Origin: Stomorhina lunata
Taxonomy: Eukaryota; Arthropoda; Insecta; Diptera; Rhiniidae
Direction of reading: 5' to 3'
Length of the DNA stretch: 64,000 bases
NCBI GenBank assembly: GCA_933228675.1
Contig: OW121742.1
Location: 15,392,489-15,456,488, forward strand
Shown here: piece after piece, positions 44,061 to 56,707 of the stretch
Numbering within the stretch: the first letter of the stretch is position 1
How the letters are laid out: every line of letters starts with the position of its first letter
The notes under the pieces: model-generated
The model's input: only the letters and a program-made list of their open reading frames with translations
What the model was told of the DNA's origin: nothing
Database searches by the model: none
Made by a program: the position numbers and the translations under genes

Positions 44061-44944
44061 AAAAAGATTTTCTACTTATTTTAATCATCTTTGATTACAT
44101 TTAACCGCTTACAATTTCCACAGACTGTTATTATCTAAATAATGCAAAGAAAAAGCTTCCTTATTAATAATTTTCAAAAAAGTTAAACAAAATTGAATTC
44201 AAAAAATTATAAATCAAGTGGAACTAAATTTGTAATCTTCGTCTGGGAGTCCAAAAACCTTAAGAAAAAAATTGAACAAAAAATAGATTGTTCGTAATAT
44301 TTTTTTGTTAGTCAAGATTGCCCGTCAAATCAAACAGTTGACGAATGTGTTTTTGTAAGTTCACTTTGTCCCTATACATATTTTTCAATCAAAAATTTAA
44401 CACACTTCACATGATGTCCAACAGCAGTAAAAGGGTTAAAAATAGATGTTATTAAATCTAAATCGTCTGAAGTAGTCCATCAAAACTCATTATGATAAAA
44501 CAATGATTTGGTTTTTTAGCCATTAACTCGACTGTTACAAACATGTTAATGATGTTGGAATCTCTCACTTAACTTAAATCAGTTATTAGCCACCTTAAAC
44601 TGTTTCTAGATATGTATATAATTTTTTATTTCCTTTTCCAGATGGTCACGATTGTTGTTGTTGTAGTTGTTGTTAGTTTGGTGCTACTTTTCATTTGAGT
44701 GTCTTAACTATTTGGCTGATTACGGGCGAGAACAAGTAATTTTTGATTATTATGGAATTTTACACTGCGGGTGGTGCGATTAATCACTCGGTTTTTGTGG
44801 TTTCCTTTCTATGATTTTGTTTTAAGAGTTTAACTCGTTTGATTTTATTTGCTTTGAATTTTTCCCATGAAAAGAGCTTTTGAAAGAGTATAATCTTTAA
44901 AAGGCTATTACAGATATTAAGACAAAACTTTCTAGAAAATAATG
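44061..44944. other. AT-rich non-coding DNA, nothing specific seen
   Basis: A GTTGTTGTTGTAGTTGTTG low-complexity tract lies at about 44653-44672. No gene recognised. Confidence 0.5.
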
Positions 44945-45390
44945 TTTGGACATTCACTTCTTAAAGAAAATTGTTTCTAAATTCATTTTTCATGGGAAAT
45001 TTTTGAAAAAAATTACTTTTTATAGACTATTTTCCAAAAATTCACTTTTGGTAGGAAGTTTAAAAAAAATCACTTTTTATCAGAAATTTTTCAAGCATTC
45101 ACTTTTAAATAGCGAATTATTAAAACAATCACTATTTTGATTGGTAATAATTAAAAAATTTACTATTTTTTTTAGGGATTTTATGAAAAATTCACAATTT
45201 GTGTAGGAAATTTTTAAAAAAATTTACAATTTTAAAAGGTAATTTTCAAAAAAAAAAAAATCACTTTTCTTTTAAAGAACATTAAAAAATTCACTATTTT
45301 GTTACAGAATATTTCAAAAATTTATAATTTTTGTAAAAAAAAAAAATCCAAAAATTTACTATTTTCAAAGGGAATTTTGCTAAAATTTAC
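44945..45390 (+). repeat. Minisatellite array, family II, short and degenerate
   Basis: Diverged units with GGAAATTTTTGAAAAA / TCACTTTTTAT words, about 33-40 bp apart. The open frame at 44946-45140 is translated repeat. Confidence 0.7.
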
Positions 45391-45999
45391 TATTTTAATG
45401 TGACTTCATCATTTTTTGATTCTGTCAGAACATTCTCTTATAATTATATTTTTTGTTGTATTGGTTTTGAAATGTATAAAAAGTACCAAAATAAAAATGA
45501 ATATCTTTAACATGGAGGAGCCTGAACAAGATAAAAAGATCTCATGTCGTGACAATAAAGCTTTTACGGTAGTTTAATCAACTTTTCGTATGTAGTGTTA
45601 GTCATTCACAATTTTTATATATTTTTCATCATTTCTGTTAATTTTTTTAATCCTAAATTATATAATTTATTTCTAACCATTTCCCTCTAACTCTAAAAAT
45701 ATCTGTGTTAACATTATTTTGAATTGTTGCTGTTTTCTTTACATGGAAACACAGCAAGTGTTTAAGAGAAAATGTTCCATTAATTGGGAAATTTGATCCG
45801 AAATAAACAGATTTTTTTATTATTTTTTTTTTTTTAAATAAGTGACCATTTGCTTTATTGGCTTAAAATTTATGTTTGTATAAAAGAAAAAGTTTATGGA
45901 AAAAAAATTAAAATTAATTTTAATTTATTGCTTAAATTTTATTATGAAGACAATTCAATGAAAATGAGGTTATATCGATTTTAATGACAATTCCCTTAA
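45391..45999. other. AT-rich non-coding DNA, nothing specific seen
   Basis: One isolated AAAAAGTACCAAAATAAA match (about 45478) to the degenerate repeat at 1.1-3 kb. Otherwise nothing recognised. Confidence 0.5.
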
Positions 46000-48900
46000 A
46001 TACTGAATTTTTGGAAAATTCACATAAAAATTTTTAATTTTTGAAAAATTCCAATTTTCGTGTTTTTAAAAAATTCTAAAAAAAAGATCTTATGAAAAAC
46101 GTTAATTTTGGAAAAATTCGCTATAGAAATAAAGAATTTTGAAAAAAATGATTATCAAAATAGTGAGGTTTTGAAAAAATTCAACACCCCACCTCAAAAA
46201 ATCCTTTATAAAAGTTTTGAATTTCTTTAAAGTACCATGTGAAAGTCAATTTTTAAAAAATTTTGTTAAAAAAAGCAATAATTTTTTTAAAAATACCCTG
46301 TAAACGGTGAGATTTTGGAAAATTTTCAAAAAAAAAAAGTAAATTTTGTTAAATTCCGTAACAAATTTTTTAACTATTTTGTACAAAAAGAATAATATTT
46401 TTCTTAATATTCCCTATAAAAATAGTCATTTTTTAAAAAAATCTCTATAAAAATTTTGATTTTTTTAAAAATTTCCTATAAAAAAGTGAATTTTTGAAAA
46501 ATTTCCTATGAAAATAGTGAATTTTTAAAAAATGCCATATAAACATAATAAAATTTTTTAAAAATTTCGTACAAAACTAGAGAATTTTTGAAAAATTCCC
46601 TATAAAAATTGAGAATTTTAAAAAAATTCCCTATAAAAATTGAGAATTTAAAAAAAATTTCCTATAAAAATTGAGCATTTTTTTAAAATTTCCTATAAAA
46701 ATCAAGAATTTTTAAAGAATTCGCTATAAAAAAAGATAATTTTTAAAAAATTCCCCATAAAAATAGATAATTTTTGAAAAATTCGCTATGAAAATAAAGA
46801 ATTTAAAAAAAATGAGAACTTTTGAAAAATTTTTGAAAAATATCCTATTAAAATCGAGAATTTTTGAAAAATTCCCTATAAAAATAGATAATTTTTGAAA
46901 AATTCCCTATAAGAATAGAGAATTTTTAAAAAATTCCCTATGAAAATAAAGAATATTAAAAAAATTTCCTATACAAATTGAGAATTTTTGAAAAATATCC
47001 TATAAATAGTGAATTTTAAAAAATTCCCTATAAAAAGTGAATTTTTGAAAAATTTTCTATAAATGGTGAATTTTTTTTTAATTTCTTATAAATAGTAAAT
47101 TCTTGAAAAATTTTTCTAAAAGTTAATTTTTGAAAAATTCCCTATAAAAAGTGATATTTTCAAAAATTTCATATAAAAAATGAATTTTTTGAAAAATTTC
47201 CTATAAAAAGTTAATTTTTAAAAAATTTTCTATAAATGGTGAATTTTTGAAAAATTCCCTATAAAAAGAGATTTTAAAGAAATTTCCTATAAATATTGAC
47301 TTCTTCAAAAATTTTCTACAAATAGTGCTTTTTTGAAAAATTCCCTATAAATAGTAAATTTTTGAAAAATTCTTTATTGAAATTCTTTATAAAAGTGACT
47401 TTTTTTGACAAATTCCCTTTAAAAGGTGATTTTTTGAAAAATTCCCTAAAAAAAGCGAATTTTTGAAAAAATCCCTATAAATAGTAAATTTTTAAACAAA
47501 ACCCTATAAATTGTTAATTTTGGAAAAATTCCCTATAAAAAGTGAATTTTTGAAAATTTTCCTATAAATAGTGAAATTTTTGTAAAAGTGAATTTTTGGA
47601 AAATTCCCTATAAATAGTGAATTTTTGAAAAATTCCTTATAAATAGAGAATTTTTGAAAAATTCATTATAAAAGTGATTTTTTTAAAACTTCCTAAAAAT
47701 AGTGAAATTCTTTATAAAAGTGAATTTTTGGAAAATTCGCTATAAAAAGTGAATTTTTGGAAAATTCCCTGTAAAAAGTGAATTTTTGCAAAATTCCCTA
47801 TAAGAAGTGAATTTTCGAAAAAATTTCCTATAAAAAGTGAATTTTCGAAAAATTCCCTATAAAAAGTGAATTTTTGAAAAATTCCCTATAAAAAGTGAAT
47901 TTTTGAAAAATTCCCTATAAAAAGTGAATTTTTGAAAAATTCCCTATAAAAAGTGAATTTTTAAAAAATTCCCTATAAAAAGTGAATTTTTAAAAAATTC
48001 CCTATAAAAAGTGAATTTTTGAAAAATTCCCTATAAAAAGTGAATTTTTAAAAAATTCCCTATAAAAAGTGAATTTTTGAAAAATTCCCTATAAAAAGTG
48101 AATTTTTGAAAAATTTCCTATAAAATGTAAACTTTTGGAAAATTCCCTATAAAAAGTGAATTTTTGAAATATTCCATATAAAAAGTGAATTTTTGAAAAA
48201 TTCCCTATAAATAGTGATTTTATGAAAAATTCCCTATAAATAGTGAATTTTTGAAAAATTTCCTATAAAAAGTGAATTTTTGAAAAATTCCCTATAAAAA
48301 AAGAATTTTTGAAAAATTCCCTATAAAAAAGAATTTTTGAAAAATTCCCTATAAATAGTGATTTTATGAAAAATGATATAGATAGCGAATTTTTGAAAAA
48401 TTTCCTATAAATAGTTATTTTTTTAAAAATTTTCTACAAATAGTGATTTTATGAAAAATTCCCTATAAATAGTGAATTTTTGAAAAATTCCCTATAAATA
48501 GTGAATTTTTGAAAAATTTCCTATAAAAAGTGAATTTTTGAAAAATTCCCTATAAAAAAAGAATTTTTGAAAAATTCCCTATAAACAGTGATTTTATGGT
48601 AAATGAAATAGATAGCGAATTTTTGAAAAATTTCCTATAAATAGTTATTTTTTAAAAAATTTTCTATGAATAGTAATTTTATGAAAAATTCCCTATAAAA
48701 TGTAAACTTTTGGAAAATTCCCTATAAAAAGTGAATTTTTGAAATATTCCATATAAAAAGTGAATTTTTGAAAAATTCCCTATAAAAAGTGAATTTTTGA
48801 AAAATTTCCTATAAAAAGTGAATTTTTGAAAAATTTCCTATAAAAAGTGAATTTTTGAAAAATTCCCTATAAAAAAAGAATTTTTAAAAAATTCCCTATA

Positions 48901-49440
48901 AATAGTGACTTTATGAAAAATTATATAAATAGCGAATTTTTGAAAAATTTCCTATAAATAGTTATTTTTTTTTAAATTTTCTATAAATAGTGATTTTATG
49001 AAAAATTCCCTATAAAAATTGAATTTTTGAAAAATTTCCTATAAAAAGTGAATTTTTGTAAAATTCCCTATAAAAAGTGAATTTTTGAAAAATTCCCTAT
49101 GAATAGTGATTTTATGAAAAATTATATAATTTTTGAAAAATTTCCTATAAATAGTTATTTTTTTAAAAATTTTCTACAAATAGTGATTTTATGAAAAATT
49201 CCCTATAAATAGTGAATTTTTGAAAAATTCCCTATAGATAGTAAAATTTTTAAAAATTCCTTATAAATAGTAATTTTTTGAAAAATTTCATATAAATAGT
49301 GAATTTTTAGAAAAATTCCCTATAAATAGTGAACTTTTGAAAAATTCCGTATATATAGTGGATTTTTGAAAAATTTCCTATAAATAGTGAATTAAAAAAA
49401 AAGCTCTTAAAATAGTAAATTTTTTTTAAATCTCTTATAT
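46000..49440 (-). repeat. Minisatellite array, family II, 29-bp unit, reverse orientation
   Basis: Unit GTGAATTTTTGAAAAA + TTCCCTATAAAAA (29 bp), the reverse complement of the family II theme with a two-base shorter unit. It is clean from about 47840 to 48360. A larger block (about 480 bp, with GATTTTATG and GATAGCG variants) recurs around 48350-48600, 48580-48680 and 48890-49140, showing nested higher-order duplication. Both edges are eroded. Confidence 0.95.
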
Positions 49441-51059
49441 ATATTGAAGAAATTTAAATATTATAGTGTATATTGTAGGAAACAAAATTTGTTTATGGGA
49501 ATACATCTATATTATTTAGGTATTTATGTATATCGCTTAATTAAGTCATCTTCATTTATCTACTTTATGGGTTTTTGTGGTAATTCCTGGACTGCTGCTT
49601 CTTTGATGACGACGATCTCTTAAGTTCTTCATAATCACTTTTTTATACTACAGGAATTTTTTGTGAATATATTTTTGTTGTACACATTCACCTTTTTCTG
49701 AATATTTATTATAGGGGTTGTATATTATATATTTTTATATGATTCGTATGGGTGTTTTTTCAGCCAAAGAACAAATTACCTGATCCTAAAAATTTGTATT
49801 CAACTTTTGTGTTCTTATTGTTTTTGTTGTAGCGCTGCTAAAAAAAAACCCCAGAAATATTAAGTTAAAAAACACATTCTTAAATTTAAATGTTCTTTTA
49901 ATGTGGGCTCCCATTTATTTAAACCAAACTTTTTGCATATCCAAAAAATATAAATTTGTTTTTGTTCTTCTTATTAAAAGTGTTGTTTTAATTTTTAAAG
50001 ACAGTTTGTAATTTATAATCAAAAAAATTAAAAACTTTTTCGGTTGCGGCATCAATTTTTTTGTTATTTTTTTTCCAAAGAAACGTTTAATGTTCATGTT
50101 GGGGTGTCAGAAATGTGATTAATAAGCTCTCATCATTAAGATATAAAAATCTATACAAGGCCATACTCATTCACTCAAGTCGTATTCAAGAAATCTGTTT
50201 TTGAAACGAAGGAAAATATGAAAAAGAAACCCAAAAATATCTCCACTTAATTTGAAGTGTGTTAAAATAAAATTTATGACATTTCGATTAAAATATCATA
50301 AAAACTACAAATCTAGAAGCTATACAATGAATACCCTCAAAAGATAGAAGAGATGAATGGAGCCTGGGAATGTGTTTTGCTAAGAGATTTCCACGGAAGC
50401 CTAATAAATGCTTGAGAACATAATTGATAACTCTGATTTTGAGATTAATGGCTTCAAATATTGCCGCTTTTTATTGGCATTTACTGATAAATTAATTGAG
50501 TTTTTAATTTACAGTGATTAAATATTGAAAACTTAAATATTTACTTTAAGGATTTGAAAAAAGTTTCAACTGACTACAATGTATTATTTTGTTAAATTAG
50601 GGATTTTCCTTGTCTTTTGTAAATATTTACCTTGAAGCCTCAATAAATTATGAAGCACTCACCTTGTCCAAAACTTACACTAATAATCTGCCATGAAATT
50701 TTATTAAATTATATTTTTCCTTAATTCTATTATGAAGAGATTTCACAAAATTTCCCCCCTATTTTGTGGAAAAATAAGTTTAAAATGTCAATATATAAAT
50801 TTCAATAACGCTCAAAAGAAAATACCAACTTTTATCCCGAAAAATATTAAATAAGTTTAAAAGTTTTTGGTAAACCAATTAAGAAAGTTGTGGTGCAAAA
50901 CCCCTCACAAAAAAAAAGAAATTCAATATGTGAAAGATAAAAAGGAAAACAAAATATTGCGAGGAAGGACAAAGCCGGTGGAGAAAAGTTAAATTGAAAA
51001 AAGTTTTAAAGAATATTCACTATTAATAGAGATTTATATAAAAGTTCTGCACTAAAAAG
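49441..51059. other. AT-rich non-coding DNA, nothing specific seen
   Basis: No gene or element end recognised. The minus-strand frame at 49915-50097 is Lys/Phe-rich with no domain. Confidence 0.5.
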
Positions 51060-51600
51060 AATTCTTACAAAAATTACTATTTATAGGAAATTTTTCAAAA
51101 ATTTACTATTTTTATAGGAAATTTTTCAAAAATTTCCTATTTTTATAGGAAATTTTTCAAAAATTTTAATTTCCGATTTTTATAGGAAATTTTTCAAAAA
51201 TTTCCTATTTTTACAAGAAATTTTTCAAACATTTTTATAGGAAATTTTATAAACATTTCCTATTTTTATAGGAAATTTTTCAAAAATTTACTAGTCTTAT
51301 ATGAAATTTTTCAAAACATTCCTATTTTTATAGGAAATTTTTCAAAAATTTCCTAATTTTATAGGAAATCAAAAATTTACTATTTTCATAGGAAATTTTT
51401 CAAAAATTTACTATTTCCATAGGAAATTTTTCAAAAATTTTTTATTTTTATAGAAAATTTTTCAAAAATTTACTATTTTTATAGGAAATTTTTCAAAAAT
51501 TTACTATTTTTATTGGAAGTTTTTCAAAAATTAACTATTTTTATAGGAAATTTTTCACAAGTTCACTATTTTTGTAGGAAATTCTTCAAAAATTTTAATA
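51060..51600 (+). repeat. Minisatellite array, family II, 31-bp unit, forward
   Basis: About 17 units of TATAGGAAATTTTTC + AAAAATTTACTATTTT with CTATT/CCTATT variants. It lies about 1 kb from an array of the opposite orientation. Confidence 0.93.
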
Positions 51601-52589
51601 TTTTTTGTTATAAGGATATTTTAAACTAAAATTTTTCCTGTTGAATGAATCAGCTTTCTCTAATCCCCTTAAAACTAAAGTAGCATTATTTCGAACAATG
51701 AAATTTTTGAATGTTCCATCAATAAACCTAAACTAAGCTGTTGCCAAAAAAAAAAACTTCAAGAATAATACAAATTCTCTGTCCTCATCATCATCAGCGG
51801 TGGTAGCAGGAAGCATCATTGTCATCATCATCAGCAGTGGAAAGAAGGAAACTTAGCTGTAACAACCAGCCACTAAACAGAAGCTGCTACAATAACAATT
51901 TACTAAAACAAACTGTATTACAACGAATAACGATTCGCCTTTTTTTCTGTTTATTCGCAATTTTTTCCTTAAATTTTTCTTTTTTTTTTTTGTTTTGTTT
52001 TTGTACGTAAAAGGCAATACAAAAGACTTAAAAGCCGTATTGAAATTGTTCCTTAAACTAAACTGAACTATACAATTTCCTAGTTCCAATATCCATAGAA
52101 CTTACACACTCTTACGAGTACAACAAATAAATAAGAAAAGTCTTAGCAGACCAAAAACGAAAAGACGAGGAAAAAAACGGTAGCACAGCTGCGCATAATT
52201 CGCTGATTTTGTACATTTTTGGATGAAATGAATGGAATATAATTCTACGACATACTCCTCTCTACCGCGAAATGTTGTTGAAACCAATAATAGTTTTTCA
52301 TAGTTAAAAACAATATATGTACGATTTAGATTTTTTCGTTATTTGTACGTATTTTTGGTGGAAGATATGCTTATGACGCGAAAGTTCCAAAAAAAAAAAA
52401 TAAATAAAAAAAATTCACAAAAATCTATATCGCAAAAAATTGGAAAAAGTTCTCTTTAACTTATAAACAGGGTAAAACTAACATTTTAACTATTTTTTTT
52501 CTATTGCTGCAAAGCTTAAGCTCAATAAAAGTTTCTAATGCAATAGAATGTATGTATGTGTGTGTGAGAGTCCAAATGTGACCGACGAT
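51601..52589. other. Non-coding DNA with CAT/CAG microsatellite and T-runs
   Basis: An imperfect CATCATCAT/CAGCAG tract at 51785-51838, long T and A runs near 51982 and 52390, and a TGTG run at 52550-52567. Overlapping frames on both strands at 51819-52287 are short and unconvincing. Confidence 0.5.
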
Positions 52590-54300
52590 TTTTTGAAAAA
52601 TGTTCCATAAATAGTAAAATTTCCTATAAAAAGTGAATTTTTGAAAAATGCCCTATAAATAGTGAATTTTTGAACAATTTTCCTATATATAGTGAATGAA
52701 TGTTTCAAAAATTCCCTATAAATAGTAAATTTTTGAAAAATTTTCTATAAAAATAGTATATTTTTAAAAAATTCCTATAAAAATAGTAAATTTTTGAAAA
52801 ATTTTCTATAAAAATAGTAAATTTTTGAAAAATTTCTTATAAAAATAGTAAATTTTTGAAAATTTTCCTATAAAAATAGTAAATTTTTGAAAAATTTCCT
52901 TTAAAAATAGTAAATTTTTTAAAAATTTAATATAAAAATAGTAGATTTTTGAAAAGTTTTCTATAAAAAGTGTAAATCTTTAAAAAATTTCCTATAAAAA
53001 TAGTAAATTTTTGAAAAATTTCTTATAAAAATAGTACATTTTTTAAAAATTTCCTATTGAAACATTGAATTTTTTAAAAATTTAAAAAAAAATCCCATAG
53101 AAATATCGAATTTTTTAAAAATTGCTATAAAAAAGTGAATTATTGAAAAATTCCTTATAAAAATTCGAATTTTTGAAAAATTTCCTATAAAAATAGAAAA
53201 ATTTTAAAAAATTTCCTATAAAAATAGTAAATTTTTGAAAAATCTCCTATGAAAATAGTAAATTTTTGAAAAATTTCCTATACAAATAGTAAATTTTTGA
53301 AAAATTTCCTATACAAATAGTAAATTTTTTAAAAATTTAGGGTAGTAAATTTTTGAAAAATTCCCTATAAAAATAGTAAATTTTTGAAAAATTCCCTATA
53401 AAAATAGTGAATTTTTGAAAAATTCCCCATAAAAGTAAGAAATTTTTTGAAAAATGTATTATAAAAATAGTGAATTTTTGAAAAATTTCCTATAAAAATA
53501 GTAAATTTTTGAAAATTTTTCTATAAAAATAGTAAATTTTTGAAAAATTGTCTATAGAAATAGTAATTTTTTGAAAATTTTCCTATAAAAATAGCAAATT
53601 TTTGAAAAATTTCCTATAAAAATAGTAAATTTGTGAAAATTTTCCTATAAAAATGGTAAATTTTTGAAAAATTTTCTATAAAAATAGTAATTTTTTGAAA
53701 AATTTCCTTTCAAAAAAGTAAATTTTTGAAAAAGTTCCTATAAAAATAGTAAATTTTTGAAGAATTTTCTATAAAAATAGTCAATTTTGAAAAATTTCCT
53801 ATAAACATGGTATATTTTTGAAAATGTTCCTATATAAATAGTAAAATTTTGAAAAATTTCCTTTATAAATGGTAAATTTTTGATAAATTTCCTATAAAAA
53901 TAGTAAATTTTTTTAAAATTTTCCTAAAAATAGTAAATTTTTGAAAAATTAAAATAGTTAATTTTTTAAAAATTCCCATAAAATAAGTAAATTTTTGAAA
54001 AATTTCCTATAAAAACATTTTTGAAAAATTCTTTATAGAAAGAGTGGATTTTTGAAAAATTCCCTATAAATGGTAATTTAAAAAAAAAACTATAAATAGC
54101 AAATTTGTGAAAAAAAATCCCTATAAAAATAATGAATTTTTGAAAAATTGCCTATAAAAATTGTGATTTTTGAAAAAATTCCTGTAAAGAGGAAATTTTT
54201 CAAAAATTCCCTATAAACGGAAAATTTTCGAAAAATTTCTTACTGACAGTAAATTAAATAAAAATGCTAAAAAATTTGTGGATTTTTGAAAAAATTTTCT
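52590..54300 (-). repeat. Minisatellite array, family II, 31-bp unit, reverse orientation
   Basis: About 50 units of AAATTTTTGAAAAATTTCC + TATAAAAATAGT (31 bp). Moderately homogeneous with scattered deletions (for example near 53093 and 53338). It is the reverse complement of the CTATTTTT variant at 51060-51600. Confidence 0.94.
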
Positions 54301-55833
54301 ATGAATTTGGCTCAATAGGGATTTGCTGTTGAAAATGAAACCACATGATGAAATGATTGGTCGAAAATGGGTTTCTTTGAGGACATCGATTCAAAATTGT
54401 ACAAAAGAATCAATAGTTGGTACCACTTAGAATGCAATTTTTGGGGGTAAAAGTATGTATATTGGTTAGTTCGTTAGTGTAGCTTTCAGTTTTGTTTTAT
54501 TTTCGTTCAAAATTTCTTTTTTTTTGAGAATTTATATTGGTTTTAAGCTAAGCCATCAAGTAGTACATGCGGCTGTAACAACATCAGCAGGAGCTGATGC
54601 TTTTGCGAATGCTCTTGCGCTAGTTAAGCTACGAAAAGCCAAACTACTAACAACTATTCCATATTGCAATTTGTACAAATTACCATTTTTGGCAATTGCA
54701 ACCAAAACTAATCGAATTACAATATGCTAAGTGCCAAGAAGGTCAGTTAAAACCATTCAAATGGAAATTGGGAATACAAATGAAAAAAAAAAACTAAAAA
54801 AGCAGCACAGAAATCTAAGGAAAAACAAAACATTTCATACGATTTTCCAAACGAGAATGTATATATTTCTATTCTATAGATTTTCAAATCAAAAGACTTT
54901 TTAAAGATTTAAAGGAGAATTTATTTGGTTTAAGCAACATATGTTGCTTAGTTAAAAAATATTTAGACGCAATGAAATTCCTTAAGGAAAACAAGGAATT
55001 TATGCTTTAATTACATATTTTAGCCAACAAAATAAAAATTGTCTTATTAGCAAAAAGTACCAATAAAAGAAAAATATTATTGAAAAAACATTTGAAACTT
55101 TTTAATGTTGAATTAAAATTGACAAAATAAATTTGGCAAAAAAAAAAAACAATATATATCTTCTAGATACACACTCTATAAATGTGTCGTTGGAAAAGAT
55201 ACAAAATCTCTTAAAACCACACAATGAATATTTTCTAGACATTTTCGCACATTTTGCCAGAGTACTTTTAAAAAAAAATGAAAAAAAAAACAACAGAAAC
55301 AAAAAAAAAATTGTAAATGCTGAAGGAAGATGCTTAGTTGATTTTGGCATAAAACATGCAACGAACCAGCAGGCAGGCAGACATTAAAACTATGGACTCA
55401 GTCGTCAATTGTAGCCAACATAAATATTTTTATGTTGTAAATTTTCATGACAAATATTCACTTCACTTTGAAGACCTTAAAATATGCCAATAACAACATT
55501 GTAACCGTTGACCAAACATCAACTTAAACAAACGAAACTATTTCTTAACTATGCACCATGGGACCACACCAGGCCTATTTGATATCTACATATATGTACT
55601 TTTATTGTAAGTAAGAAATTCAAAAGTAAAAAACCGTTATCAATCTAAAATTGTTAAATTTTCACTTTTTAGAAGAAATCGATGAGCAGTGGTCTTTTCT
55701 ATACACTGTAAAAATCTTACATTATTTTGACTTAGATTTCGCGAAAAACTACAGTTTTATTCCTCTGCTTAATGTGAAAGTAGTAATAAATTAAAACAGT
55801 TTTTTTAATCTTCTGAAAATTTTGACTTCATAC
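54301..55833. other. AT-rich non-coding DNA, nothing specific seen
   Basis: The frame at 54524-54730 has Ala-rich and GCT-rich parts but no domain. The three overlapping frames at 55102-55387 arise from A/T runs. An isolated AAAAAGTACCAATAAAAG lies at about 55053. Confidence 0.45.
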
Positions 55834-56110
55834 CAGGAGTAGGCAGCCCATACTACCAGAAGCCGATGATTTTTTTTAATTTTCGTAAATACCACGATCA
55901 TTAATAAAACTCGTGAAAATGAGTTCAGTCGGAATTTGGATGTTAACAGAGTTGGTTCTTGCCGCTTTGTTAAAGAAAATACAAAAACAAAATAGGCAAG
56001 AATCAAATCAAAACCCAATTTATAGCAACAAAATACATCGTTCGAGAGAACAAAGAAATATAATCTCGAACATTGTTGGCACGACACTATTATTTTTTGA
56101 AACATTGGGA
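55834..56110 (-). mobile_element. Second copy of the unique module of the hAT-like element
   Basis: It begins CAGGAGTAGGCAGCCC, the inverted terminus seen at 12213-12228, and aligns in inverse orientation with 11938-12228. The adjacent sequence beyond 56110 is again a family I array. The octamer before it is CTTCATAC; I found no matching octamer on the far side, so the other terminus is lost or lies beyond rearranged DNA. An open frame of 104 codons (55791-56105 minus) is partly shared with the first copy, but not over its whole length. Confidence 0.8.
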
Positions 56111-56162
56111 ATATTTTTGTAAATATTGGGAATATTTTTGTAAATATTGGGAATATTTTTCA
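56103..56162 (+). repeat. 18-bp tandem repeat, three copies
   Basis: ATTGGGAATATTTTTGTA-type units, three in a row. The same triplet recurs at 56701-56759 because of the local segmental duplication. Confidence 0.9.
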
Positions 56163-56550
56163 AAACAGAAATAAAATTGTAAAACAAAAAATTTTATGTG
56201 GAAAAATTACTGATAAAAAAATTTTGATAAAAAAAAATTTCTATAGAAAATTTTTCATAAAAAAATTTTCTATTGAAAATTTTTTGATAAAAAAATTTTC
56301 ATAGAAAAATTTTCTATTGATAATTTTTTGATAAAATATTTTCCATAGAAAAATTTTTTATAAAAAGTTTCGACTCCATTTTTAAAAATATTTTTATCAA
56401 ACATTTTTTATAGAAACTTTTTATCAAAAATTTGTCCATATAAAATTTTTTATAAAAAATGTTTCTATATAAAATTTTTTATCAAAAATTTAACAATAGA
56501 AAATTTTTCTATGAAAATTTTTAATTAAATATTTGTCTATGGAAAATTTT
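56163..56550 (-). repeat. Minisatellite array, family I, between two module copies
   Basis: Diverged units AAAATTTTTGATAAAAAA / TTTTCYATAGAAAA. It forms the right half of the 597-bp duplicated unit. Confidence 0.85.
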
Positions 56551-56707
56551 GGTTCTTGCCGCTTTGTTAAAGAAAATACAAAAACAAAATAGGCAAGAAG
56601 CAAATCAAAACCCAATTTATAGCAACAAAATACATGGTTCGAGAGAACAAAGAAATATAATCTAAAACATTGTTGCCACGATATTATTATTTTTGGAAAC
56701 ATTGGGA
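56551..56707 (-). mobile_element. Third, truncated copy of the hAT-like module
   Basis: From GGTTCTTGCCGCTTTG to CATTGGG it is almost identical to 55954-56110, and begins abruptly within array sequence. It arose by tandem duplication of a 597-bp segment rather than by independent insertion. Confidence 0.85.
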